Assembly: GCA_028753945.1 (NCBI GenBank)
Contig: JAPNXP010000001.1
Coordinates: 7,554,501 to 7,618,500, forward strand
Reading direction: 5' to 3'
DNA length: 64,000 nt
Source of the DNA: Hexactinellida sp. DTS-2022
Taxonomy: Eukaryota; Porifera; Hexactinellida
The position numbers and the translations under genes were made by a program. Position 1 is the stretch's first letter; each line of letters begins with the position of its first letter. Of this stretch, positions 20,746 to 30,780 are shown piece by piece. The notes under the pieces were generated by a model, which did not search any database, was not told the DNA's origin, and was given only the letters and a program-made list of their open reading frames with translations.

Positions 20746-23700
20746 TTAATTGGTAAATATTTGAAACATGTCCTGAATTTCTGATCGACATGTAGGGCAT
20801 GATTGTCCTAGATCCTGAATTCTTTGACTGCATCCTGGACAACAATTAGCATGCCTGCAGGGCAAAAAGATCCAGGTAGCATTACGGGATTCAAGGCATA
20901 CAACACACTTATTTTCTTCTCCAGGTCTGTTAGTATCCTCGTCGTCAGAATCTTCCGAATCGTTTGAGAGAACATTGGCATTCGTGTTTATCCTGCCAAT
21001 TGTATGGCTGATGGCTTTAAGATACTCCCAAGGATTATATTCTCCGTCGCTTAGTTTTTGTCTTATTATCCTTCGACGTTCAAAATTCTGGACATTTTTC
21101 TTTTTTCTTGGTCTACTAATCTCCAAGCCTAGTTGTAACCGACCAATGTCGTTGTCCGTGTCTTGTATAACTTGATTGAGTGTAGCCATAAACGTCCATA
21201 TCCTCGGGTGACAGGTACGAATTAGTGACTTTAGTTTAGAGTGATAACTCTCAGCTGCGTTATTGGTTGAAATATTGAGGTTGTAGACTGAGAGTTCCCC
21301 AGGTTCGATTTGACTCAACCATCTTTTTTTGAAATATTTATTAAGTTTTTGTAGTCTAATCATATCAGAATTACCCAAACTTGGTATCTGAAGATAAGCA
21401 TAAGTGGGATTTATCAGAGATGCGGGTAAAAACGGAATAGCCATCAGTTGTTTTATGTAACTTTCGATTTCTTGACTATTTCTGAAAGCTTGAGCGAGTC
21501 CGACCTCTTGTGTTTTGGCCCAAATTCTTTGTGTGAAATGGAACCAACACCCATAAATTTCCAACTGAGGAAGTGCTTTTTTCATTGCATTCCGGGCTGC
21601 TGGCTCCCAATCTGACATTGAATACAAGTCATTTCGCTACTAAACAATTTCGTACTCCTGCCATTTCGCACTAAATTGCAATTTCGTACCTAACACAATT
21701 TCGTACCCAACATAATTTCGTACCCAATGTTAACATATATTATTTAATGTGACCAAAGTGACTTTGTGATACGAATTTGTTTTGTCTAATGGCTAATTGT
21801 TTTTGAAATATAATTATAAGTGTTATTAATGCAGTGCTCAGTTGTTTTTGGTATATAATTACAAGTGTTATAAATGCAGTGATCGGTTGTTTATGTCTTC
21901 ACGAAAAAAGGGGATACCGACATTTCGTTACACGACATTTCGTTACACGACATTTCGTTACAGACATTTCGTTACACGACATTTCGTTACTGCGACATTT
22001 CGTTACAGACATTTCGTTACACGACACTTCGCTACTAATTTCATTGGTTAATTCTAAACACCTGAGTGTTATTGTTTATAATGATATTTTAGCTGCTGGA
22101 ATGCTGTAATTAATGTACTAATTGTAACATACTATTGTAACATAAAACAAATTATTTTAACAATAACTAGTAACTACTAGTTTGCATCCATACTGAAATG
22201 GTGTGCAACCCCTCTTAGAAACTCCATTCTGGGACGATATAAATAACTAGCGATGAGTTCTTTCAAAGCTTGTTCGCTAGCTTGTGATTTCACGCGTTTA
22301 GGTGGCTGAGCTCCTGCAATGAACTTAGCTTGTCGCACCTCGACCAGTCCTTGTTCACGTTTTAAGGATGCTATAAACTTCCAAATTGTAGGATGATTGC
22401 ACCCAACAGTTGCATTAAAGGAACGGTGCCATGCTTCAACAATATTAGTTGTCCGGGGTAGTCCGAATGGGGTATCGAAATGGTAATTCCATTTTTCAAT
22501 GGGAAACAGCGCCTCATGGTAAGTGCCGCCTGGTAGTGTTCGCTTGATATAGGTGTTCTCGAAATATAAGACAAGACCGGTTGCTTGGGGCATGGGAAGT
22601 TGTTGTACAACATCGCCAAATAGATGGGGTACCTCGTGGGGTGCGGCGAAGGCGAGGGCTGGCAGCAGGCGGATGCGTATTGCCAGTTCTGCATCCTGAT
22701 TGTAATCTGATTGCAGTCCCTCAGATTGTACTTTGCGCCAAACGTTTTGTGTCAGATGGAAGAAGCAACACTTTACAGATGTGACAGGCCATACATGCTC
22801 AAAGCTGTTGATTGCAGCCTTTTCGAAGTCCATGATCATCTGGTTTGGATGAGCGTTAGGACAAAGAGTTTTAATTTGTTGCCACATCCTCGTATAGGTA
22901 GCCTGAGTTTTGTTGGGTAACAAGACGAACAAGCTTGGTAACAGGTGACCATTCTGTAGAGGGTCAGGTCCTCCTCGGAGAGCATGTATTACATATACCT
23001 GTAGGAATAGTTCGGGAGCAGTTTTGAAGGTCCCGTCAGCAAGCCAGTATTGGGATGATTCCAGCATCTCGAGGTTGCGTTGCGTCCCGAATATTAGAAT
23101 TCTATCTGGTCCAGAGCCCGAGTCGTGGAAAAGGAAGTTCTCCCCCTTAGCTGTCTGTTGGTATTCTGGGGGAAGGATGAGCTCCTCCAGGGTAAGAGGC
23201 TGTGCTGGTGCTGCAAGTATTCGCTCCCGTTGACGCTGAATAGTGCGCTTGAGGCTGGTTAACTTGGGGAGGTTAACTGAAACTCCGTCGGAGACAGTGA
23301 GGAGACTATCGCCTACGATGAGATGCGAACTATCCTGCGTTTCACTCGCCTTCCTCTTCACGCCTATTTTTACCTTCTGACAAGTAACTTCCTGTTCATC
23401 TGGTTCATGGAGATGCTCGTTAGTGCGCTTAACTATCTGCGATCCCTTCGTGTGAACTCTGGCTTTGCAAACCCCTCTCCGCTCACATTGCCAATGTACC
23501 ACTTCCCCTACTCTCCTCTGTTGCCCATAAATGAATCCTCCTTCAATCAGCTTATTGCCTCCTTTTGATGACTTGATGAGGGTAAATGACTGATGATTAT
23601 TTTCTGATATTATTGTTGTTGCCATGTGTTGCGAATTATGAAATATGAAAATTTTTCCTATTTATTTCCACAATAAGTGATGGAAGAAAACCTTTAAATT

Positions 23701-26700
23701 TCAACAAAGGTAAACATGACCTTATTCAATAACATTCTAGCAGCTAAAATATCATTATAAACAATAACACTCAGGTGTTTAGAATTAACCAATGAAATTA
23801 GTAGCGAAGTGTCGTGTAACAAACTGTCGTGTAGCGAAATGTCGTGTAACGAAATGTCGCAGTAACGAAATGTCGTGTAACGAAATGTCTGTAACGAAAT
23901 GTCGTGTAACGAAATGTCGTGTAACGAAATGTCGTGTAACGAAATGTCGGTATCCCCGAAAAAAGTGCCCTTCTCAGGTTTGTCGACGAAACAAATGTTT
24001 GAGTATAAATACTGTTTTAAATACTCTTAATCAATAATTATGAGTGACCTATGCATCGTATGCAAGAAAATTGTCAAAGAAACGCAGGAAGCACTGATGT
24101 GTGAAGGAGGGTGTGAAAGATGGCAGCATAGAGTGTGCGGTATACCTATAGACCGCGCATTCTATAGAAGGCTGGTAAAAGGGGAGATTGAATATCAGTG
24201 GACTTGTAACTCATGTCAAATCATAGATATTATTCCAGCAGCACCTCCTCTATTGCCTGATGATATGTTAAATTTCAGTTTCCCAGCTGCAGAAAGCACT
24301 CATCTGGACTTGCTACAAATCCCTGGTATCTCCCTGGACCAGACAACTGATTATGATTATGATCAGCCCGAACCAATGGATGACTCTACTGTTGTTGAGA
24401 ATTCCTCCTTACAATCACACAACAATAATAATATGGACACTACAAATGATAATTCGTCATTCAATGTCGATAATTCCTACACAGTACCACTACTAATAGA
24501 TGAATCTTCCATTCAAGAACTTAATGATGATTCTGACTTCCCCATGGAAGAAGTAAGCGTGAGATATACGATCATTACTGGTGGCACTACCCGGGCGCGA
24601 GATAAACTAGTGGACACAGTTGGTTTCTCTTATACTAGGAAAACTCCACCAGGAAAAGCAACACAGTACTGGTGCTGCTACATCAGAGGAAAGTCCACAC
24701 GTTGTCCAGCTACAGTAATTCAGAAGGGAGGAAACTTCAAACGTGGACGGTGCAAACACTGCCATCAAGCAGAGCCTGGATTACATCTTAGAATTGATAC
24801 AATTGCAAAGGTATGTAGTATGATGTAAGAGTTAAATAATTAATTAAGGATAAATACTATTACTAATATATAAACATTCCTGCACATTTTTAGGTTAAAC
24901 GACATGCATGTGAACAGATCTTCACTTCTGCTGCTGGATTGATCGAAAATGCCATGATGGATTTGCCAGACGATGCTCCTGAACCATGCCGCCCTGATAT
25001 TGAGAACCTTACAAGGGCAGCAAACAGACTGAGACAATCTAAGCGTCCCGAAGAACCCAGAAATGTAGATTTTACATTAGCTGAAGAATACTTACCAGAA
25101 AACTTTCTTATATCTGATATCCAAAGCACAACATCAAGACACCTTGTATTTGCTACTAACAAACAGCTTCAACTATTAGCTAGATGCAAAACATGGTACA
25201 TGGCATGTGGATGGAACCTTCAAGTTGGTCAAAAAACCCTTTTATCAGCTATTTAGCATACATGGCTTCATCAGTAAAGACGGGCATATCAAACAAGTTC
25301 CACTAGCATATGCATTGATGTCACAGAGGAGAGCAGTAGATTATGAGAAGGTATGTAAGATGTGCAGATATGTTCTTATTATTATTATTTATTTATCTTG
25401 CAGGTAATAGTAGCTATATTGGATAAACTACCAGATACGATTGCTGTAACAAAAGTGGTCACAGATTTCGAAGCAGCAATTTGGAAAGGAGTCAGAGAGA
25501 CATTATTTCAGGTGGAGATACAAGGATGTGTTTTTCACTGGCGACAAGCAATATGGCGGCATGTGCAACAACTTGGTTTCCAGGTATGTAGATAATTACT
25601 TTATATGTTATATATCGATATCGTAGACGTTTTGACTGTTACAAATTTTTCAGGTAGCATACAATGAGAAGGGCACAACGTACAACTATGTAAGGAAGTT
25701 GATGGCCCTTCCATTTCTTCCAGAAGAACAAATAATCCCTGTGTTCAATACACTTAAGGAACAAGCCACAACACATATGCAGCCCCTAGTCCAGTATGTA
25801 GAGAACACATGGATTCTTTCAACGGTGTTTAAACCTTCAAACTGGTGCGTATTCATGCAGAGCATAAGAACGAACAATGATTTAGAAGGTTACCACCGTC
25901 GATTGAACTCCAAAGCTGCAGATAAAGGAAATCTGCAGCTGTATGTTTTAATCCCACTTCTATACTCCGAGTCGAGAACTGTGAGACTCCATCTTCGGCT
26001 AATTTCAGAAAGGAAACTGCGGCGACATCAACGGACACAACACAGAAAACTACAGGGAAAGATATTTGAAATTTGGCGACGCTATCAGGACAACGAGATC
26101 TCCACGTCCCAATTACTAAGAGCAGTTGGCCATTTGAACGGGCCTGTTTCAGGATAAATGTGCAGTAACTTGACTTTGATAGGAAATTTAGTGATTTAGA
26201 TTTAGAAGTACACTATTAATAATTAAACTTTCTTTATACCTAGATGTAGTAATGTCAAGTATGGAATAGTATCGGGTACGAAAGAGTGTTGAGTACGAAA
26301 GAGCATTGGGTACGAAAGAGTGTTGAGTACGAAAGAGTATTGGGTACGAAGTTGTCGTGATAAAGGTACGAAAGGGTGTTGGGTACGAAGTGACCTATAC
26401 CCTCTGACATTGATGCCAATGGTCGAAAGTGGGGAATGCAGCTAAAGATCTTGTCTATCACAGCTTGATACAAATCTTGACTTTTTCCGGTCATTAAACA
26501 ATGTATAGCTGGTAGACTATGCCTTCCAACCGATACAAATACGGTCCATAATTGAGCAAACTGTATGGGTACTGTAAAAAATGTACCGTCAAATTGTATA
26601 TTTGTGATCTCTGAGAGAAATCCAGCCATTTGTTCTGAAAAGAATACAACGCCAGTTTGATCGCCACTCGTCACACTAAATTTGAAATATTTACCAAAAA

Positions 26701-27133
26701 TGGTGGTATGTATCATATCAACAAACTCAGAAGCGTTCAATGGTATTTTGGGTTCCACCGTCTTTCTTGCACGGTACATTGTTAATTCACATTGAGGAAA
26801 CGATATTTCACATGCGAATGGGCTGTCTCTTGTAGCATCATCGAATACTTTTCTTAGAGTGGTTTGTGAATTTTTAGCAAGCGTTTTACACTTTGTCTTT
26901 AGACTATATACTTCTCCCTTATATTCATCGACATCATGATTGTGTCCCTTCAGAGGTGTTATCAAATTTGTATCGCGATTTAATTTGCTCGTTCCTTTAC
27001 AAGTATTCCTAAATAACACGCATTTGAGGTAGATATAATTTCCCTTAAGCTTCGATTTAATATATTTATTCCCGTCAGAGGTGGTAAAAACTTTTCCGAA
27101 ACTGCGTTTGTATTCATCTGTTGTAAATTCCAT
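20746..27133 (-). CDS. MULE transposase with N-terminal FLYWCH-like and C-terminal RING finger, split by an insertion
   Basis: The N-terminal part reads 27133-26403 and the C-terminal part 21619-20746. Counting the shared 9-bp duplication once gives an uninterrupted frame of 532 codons (531 aa). The N-terminus has a FLYWCH-like pattern (YIYLKC, CKGTSKL, GHNHD). The MULE core has the first Asp in NIQFDGTFFTVP, the second in PLASMSDWEPAARNA, a CWFHFTQ motif, and Glu in STNNAAESYHSKL. An acidic linker (DSEDSDDEDTN) leads to a C3HC4 RING (CVVCLE, CRHANC, CPTCR). RING domains suggest ubiquitin-ligase activity, unusual for a transposase. No stop or frameshift exists apart from the insertion, so the gene may have been intact when hit. 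It is now disrupted. Confidence 0.8.
21911..23956 (-). mobile_element. Innermost shell: apparently complete FLYWCH-MULE, 2046 bp
   Basis: Perfect termini GGGATACCGACATTTCGT / ACGAAATGTCGGTATCCC with the 9-bp duplication CGAAAAAAG (21902-21910, 23957-23965). TIRs of roughly 190-230 bp consist of tandem ACGACATTTCGTTAC boxes. A near-identical stretch follows (cttcgctactaatttcattg ... atgatattttagctgct, inverted at right). The high identity of the two ends and the intact ORF suggest a recent insertion. It lies upstream of the PHD-MULE start codon, separating that gene from its left TIR. Confidence 0.9.
22177..23625 (-). CDS. MULE transposase, FLYWCH type, intact single exon (482 aa)
   Basis: A DDE transposase that would cut and reinsert the 2046-bp element enclosing it. 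Residues about 31-75 form a FLYWCH-type zinc finger (FIYGQQ, HWQCERRGVCKAR, NEHLHEPD), expected to bind the TIR. The MULE catalytic core shows Asp197 (YWLADGTFKTAP), Asp266 (QMIMDFEKAA), the CCFFHLTQNVW motif (Cys286/287, His290) and Glu397 (TTNIVEAWHRSFN). No stop, frameshift or intron. The start at MATTIISENN is the first Met and leaves a short leader to the left of the TIR. The coding sequence is more GC-rich than its surroundings. It is plausibly still active; this is inference from sequence only. Confidence 0.92.
   Translation of the reverse strand: MATTIISENNHQSFTLIKSSKGGNKLIEGGFIYGQQRRVGEVVHWQCERRGVCKARVHTKGSQIVKRTNEHLHEPDEQEVTCQKVKIGVKRKASETQDSSHLIVGDSLLTVSDGVSVNLPKLTSLKRTIQRQRERILAAPAQPLTLEELILPPEYQQTAKGENFLFHDSGSGPDRILIFGTQRNLEMLESSQYWLADGTFKTAPELFLQVYVIHALRGGPDPLQNGHLLPSLFVLLPNKTQATYTRMWQQIKTLCPNAHPNQMIMDFEKAAINSFEHVWPVTSVKCCFFHLTQNVWRKVQSEGLQSDYNQDAELAIRIRLLPALAFAAPHEVPHLFGDVVQQLPMPQATGLVLYFENTYIKRTLPGGTYHEALFPIEKWNYHFDTPFGLPRTTNIVEAWHRSFNATVGCNHPTIWKFIASLKREQGLVEVRQAKFIAGAQPPKRVKSQASEQALKELIASYLYRPRMEFLRGVAHHFSMDAN
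24040..26157 (+). pseudogene. PHD-finger MULE transposase, four exons, one 7-bp frameshift
   Basis: Exons 24040-24810, 24894-25350, 25404-25583 and 25654-26157, with gtatgt donors and ttag/gcag/tcag acceptors, all phase 0. Exon 1 opens with a PHD-like finger (CIVCKK, CEGGCERWQHRVC, WTCNSCQ). A long acidic Asn/Asp-rich linker and a FLYWCH-like module (QYWCCYIRGKSTRCPATV, CKHCHQ) follow. Catalytic residues: Asp in DGTFKLVKKPF, Asp in KVVTDFEAAIW, and Glu in NNDLEGYHRRLN; CVFHWRQAIW is the C/H motif. At 25191-25203 acatgg-tacatgg is a 7-bp tandem duplication just before the first catalytic Asp. It breaks the frame; all other exon lengths are multiples of three, so it appears to be the only lesion. 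The element family usually lacks a PHD finger, so this may be a captured chromatin-reader domain. Confidence 0.82.
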
Positions 27134-27433
27134 TTCTATCCTTATTCGTAATAAATTATGTCATTAGTACAACTATTTATATAACGCATTGTTCAATATA
27201 ATCATTTGTAAAACCACAATAAGAAACGCCATAAATAGCATTGTTTGTAGACACCATTCAAAAAAGAAAATGTTGATGAAAATCAAAATAACTGAGTAAT
27301 TGATGAAGCCTGAACTTAGTAAATAGTAGACAACTACTTTTGAAAAACAATAATAACCAAACATCCGTCTTGAAATGCAAGTTGAAATTATGGATTCTAA
27401 GAAGTGAAGAAGGTAGTAAACAAAAACCATTCT

Positions 27434-27820
27434 AACAAGTGAAGGTAACTTCAAGGTATTATCAAAAATTATTCTAACAAGTGAAAGGTAGTATCTAAAA
27501 TTATTCTAACAAGTGAAGGTGGTATCTAAAATTATTCTAACAAGTGAAAGGTAGTATCTAAAATTATTCTAACAAGTGAAGGTGGTATCTAAAATTATTC
27601 TAACAAGTGAAGGTAAGTATCTAAATTATTCTAACAAGTGAAGGTGGTATCTAAAATTATTCTAACAAGTGAAGGTAGTATCTAAAATTATTCTAACAAG
27701 TGAAGGTAGTATCTAAAATTATTCTAACAAGTAAAGGTGGTATCTAAAATTATTCTAACAAGTGAAAGCTCAGAAAATTCTAACAAGTGAAAGCTCCAAA
27801 ATTCTAACAAATGAAGCGCC
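27434..27820. repeat. Right subterminal tandem repeat of MULE-2
   Basis: About ten copies of ttctaacaagtgaaggtgg + tatctaaaatta, the inverse of the left array. The last two units near the terminus are shorter (aagctccaaaattctaac). Confidence 0.85.
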
Positions 27821-29015
27821 CCCATCACAACTCTGTATTAGTCAAACCAAATATACTAAATAGATATTATTTAGTCTAATATCTTCTTTCGGGTAATTCT
27901 AAGGTGAAATTATAACATTTGGAATTTACAAAAGCAAGTGGCAGGCAAGTGGAGCAATTCACCTTAAATTTTTTGATTTTTTGAATGAAATCGATAGAGA
28001 GTATAAAACCATGTCTAAATCCGAATTTTCTTGAAATTTGAATTAGTGATCGACCTGTTTTCCTCCTGTTACAAGGTGTATCAGTTAAGCAGTCTACGGT
28101 TAAATCAGACTTTTTTGAATTAAATCAGATTTTTTATGTCTATTGTTTTTTTGCGAAAAGAAAAGAAATACATTGATAATGAGTCAAATTACATTGATAA
28201 TGAGTCATTATAAATGTAATTAATCTATTAGCCAAATAATATACGCCAGTGTGATATAGATTGCAAAAAAACAATTAAAATCAAAATTCTGATTTAAATC
28301 AAAAAAGTCAGATTTAAATAAAAAAAGTCGGACTTTTTGATTTTTATCAACCCTGGGCCTTCTACCAGTTATGGACTATATTCGTAGCTGTTGGAAGTCA
28401 CACTATTCCTGCAATACATTGCTTAATGACAGCGAAGACACAATATCTATATAGGGCAGTTTTAGAAAGTCTCATCACACATATACCTGGCTTAAACCCA
28501 GTAGCTTCAATGTCGATTGGGAGCGAGCTTCTAGAGATGCATTTAAAGATGTCTTTCCACAAATTCGCATTTACGGGTGTCTTTTCCACTATACCCAATG
28601 CATTTTGGCAAAAGTTCAAAAACTTGGTCTAACACACAGTTTTAAAAGTAACCCAGAAATTTCCAAGTTGCCCGTCTGTTAATGTCTCTTTCATTTTTAC
28701 CTGCCTCTCTGATCTCTCCCACATTCAATTTGATTGAAACGCCAAGTTTAGATGGAAGTGAAGCATTAATGGTGGGAAAGCTAAAGAAATATATCAAAAA
28801 ATACTGGCTCACTCACATAAATTATCTCCAGAAGAACTTTCTATCTTTGAAAAGCATATCTATAAATAATGGAGCCGTAAGCTACCACTCCAAACTCAAA
28901 GCGAGAATTCGGACTTCTCATCCTAGAATATGGTCATTTTTGTCACAACCAGTGATGGATCTAGACTTTTACCTCATGCAGGGGGGTTAACGAAGTCCAT
29001 TTGAAGTCAGGGGGG

Positions 29016-29898
29016 CAGGGGCGTAGCCAGGGTTTTGGTTTGGGGGGGTCCTCAGGGACGTTGCCAGGATTTTTCACCTAGGGGGGCACAGAAATTTCCA
29101 GGAAGGGCAAACATTATATTGGTGTTAAATCTAGCAATTGATGTTACCAAAACTATGCGATAAAGATGAAGCTTTCTAGTATAATGTCCTGCAAAGTATG
29201 CAAATGTTTTGGTTAGTGTAATTCGTTTCAATATAAGTGTAGATTTATGTATTAGACGAGCGAGCGAAGCGAGCGAGAAAATTTTTTGATGTGTCTAGGG
29301 ATCTTGACCAATGTACAGGGAAAATTGGAGCCTCGTACAGGTATATGACTCAAATGGATTGGAAAATGTGAACTGATTAAATTGAATTCAATAGCATCAA
29401 TTAATCAGAGAATTAAATAGTTCAATATATTTTAACAGGGGGGGCATTGCCCCGGGGCGAGAATTTCTACCAGGGGGGGGATTGCCCCCCTATGCATCCC
29501 CCCGTGGCGACGTCCCTGGGGGTCCTGAGCGAGTAAAGCGAGCCAATAAGGGGGTCTGGGGGCATCGTCCCCATCGAATTAAAAAAATTACTTTAACAAA
29601 AGACCGATTTGCGGTACGGGAAATTCTATCGCAGTAATCTCTAACCATTAACAAAAAAACCCCACAAAATAACATTTCCATAAACCTAGTAGGGTATCGC
29701 TTGGCCTATTTTTATGTTTATTCAACAGCTATATGTAATTTAATTTACAAAATAAAAATTGATTGTCCCTATGTATGTTTTTTTGAGGTACTTTTGAAAC
29801 ATGAGTAGTCCTCTGTTTTTTATTGCTAATGAAAAAAATCTGTCTGACAGATTGGGGGGGTCCTAGGACCCCCAGGACCCCCCCTCCCTACGCCACTG
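29016..29898. mobile_element. hAT-type element (middle of three)
   Basis: Ends CAGGGGCGTAGCCAGGG / CCTCCCTACGCCACTG, with the exact 8-bp duplication cagggggg on both sides (29008-29015, 29899-29906). G-rich and noncoding. Confidence 0.75.
29053..29518. mobile_element. hAT-type element (inner of three)
   Basis: Ends CAGGGACGTTGCCAGG / GTGGCGACGTCCCTG, with the exact 8-bp duplication ggggtcct (29045-29052, 29519-29526). 466 bp, noncoding. Confidence 0.8.
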
Positions 29899-30566
29899 CA
29901 GGGGGGGGGGTAATTTACATTTCGCTATAGTTAATTAAACCCCCCCCCTAAGAGGGGGGTCAGAAAAAATCTCCGGGGGGTCTTTTTCTCAAAAAATAAT
30001 TTCAGGGGGGGTATAGATGAAACCCTGGGCACAACTAAACGATATCATTATAGATATAGACAATGACATTGGTAGAATACGGCAGGGAAGGGAGATTATT
30101 CGTGCAAGGAAGCTTAATTATGTCCATATCGATGAAGAGGATTACATTCAAAGAAAGATTTAGGAATGGAGAGTATATACAATTGCAATTTTAGAGGCCA
30201 TGAGCAACACAATTGGTGCAAGAAATTTAAGTAAATTGCTCAGAGTGACTCAGAAGATAATGAAGATGAACTGGAAGATGATGTAATCAACATGGGAGGA
30301 AGTCATTGCACGTATGCCTTGGTCCACGGATATTAACATGGCTCTTGATGCCCTGCAGCCATGCAACATTTTGTACTGATTGCAGCCAACAACTAATAGA
30401 TCTGGGATAGTCCTGCCCCATATGTCGCAGTAACATAGATGAAAGGTTACAGATCTATATTAATTAATTTTTATTTAATCTACGTGTATTTATTCCTGTC
30501 ATGAAAAACAAGCATTAAACATTAAAACATAGCTAATAGGACTACAAAAATATCTAAATTGTCAAA

Positions 30567-30755
30567 AAGGACAAATACAGAACTTACAAAAGTCTATTCG
30601 GACAAATGCAGAACTTACGAAAGTCTATTCGGACAAATGCAGAACTTACGAAAGTCTATTCGGACAAATGCAGAACTTACGAAAGTCCATTCTGACAAAT
30701 GCAGAACTTACAAAAGTCCATTCTGACAAATGCAGAACTTACAAAAATTAGTAAG
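30567..30755. repeat. 31-bp tandem repeats at the right end of MULE-1
   Basis: About six copies of ggacaaatgcagaacttacg + aaagtctattc, followed by the terminus at about 30780. Equivalent in position to the 31-bp arrays of MULE-2 but different in sequence. Confidence 0.8.
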
Positions 30756-30780
30756 AAATTCGAACAAATGCATGCGCCCC

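Larger units (their letters stand above)
21620..26402 (+). mobile_element. Fourth shell: PHD-finger MULE element
   Basis: Flanked by the exact 9-bp duplication TCTGACATT (21611-21619, 26403-26411), which falls in the MULE-2 codons for ASMSD. The termini GAATACAAGTCATTTCG and GGGTATAGGTCACTTCG (right, complemented) align with few mismatches. Both subterminal regions are tandem arrays of TTTCGTAC-containing boxes. Total length 4783 bp, of which 2055 bp is the inner MULE with its duplication. Confidence 0.85.
20235..27823 (-). mobile_element. Third shell: RING-finger MULE (MULE-2)
   Basis: Bounded by GAGGTGCCTTCATTTGTTAG and its imperfect inverse CTAACAAATGAAGCGCCCCC, flanked by ATCACAAC (20227-20234, 27824-27831). 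Long subterminal inverted repeats consist of tandem ~31-bp units. About 2.8 kb is its own sequence; the rest is the PHD-MULE. The terminal sequence GCTTCATTTGTTAGAATTT is close to that of MULE-1 (GGGGCGCATGCATTTG), so the two belong to one family. Confidence 0.8.
19769..28359. mobile_element. Second shell: DNA element with CAGGGTTG ends and 6-bp target duplication
   Basis: Ends GGCCAGGGTTGTTTGATTT and TTTTTATCAACCCTGGGCC. TTCTAC flanks both sides (19763-19768, 28360-28365). Joining the flanks restores QF-Y-QLW of the MULE reading frame, as the intact paralogue has (QFAQLW), which fixes the junctions. Inside the ends are TTGATTTAAATCA-type repeats and a 16-bp inverted pair TTTAACCGTAGACTGC (19844-19859 / 28090-28105). 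Without its insertion it would be roughly 1 kb and nonautonomous. The ends resemble hAT or P-type termini, but a 6-bp duplication is atypical for both. Confidence 0.7.
28950..30027. mobile_element. hAT-type element inside MULE-1 (outer of three)
   Basis: Begins CAGTGATGGATCTAGACTTT and ends ATAGATGAAACCCTG. The flanking 8-mers gtcacaac (28942-28949) and ggcacaac (30028-30035) match at 7 of 8. Removing it restores the MULE frame from WSFLSQ into LNDIIIDIDNDIG. Confidence 0.7.
19712..30780 (+). pseudogene. Outermost MULE (MULE-1): RING-finger transposase pseudogene, 5' truncated and multiply invaded
   Basis: Coding remnants on the plus strand are split: 19715-19768 gives MQFDGTFDTVPIQFY, and 28360 onward continues YQLWTIFVAVGSHTIPAIHC. 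A single-base loss near 28514 shifts the frame inside the second-Asp block (tcaatgtc-gattgg). After about 28631 the frame breaks repeatedly. 28682-28949 matches the catalytic-Glu region (NNGAVSYHSKLK, Glu replaced by Val). 30036-30470 encodes DIDNDIGRIRQG and a decayed RING tail ending SCPICRSNIDERLQIYIN with an internal TAG. It is clearly related to the RING-MULE nested inside it. The right terminus is about 30780 (GGGGCGC complement), with 31-bp repeats just inside. The left terminus is lost. Confidence 0.8.
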
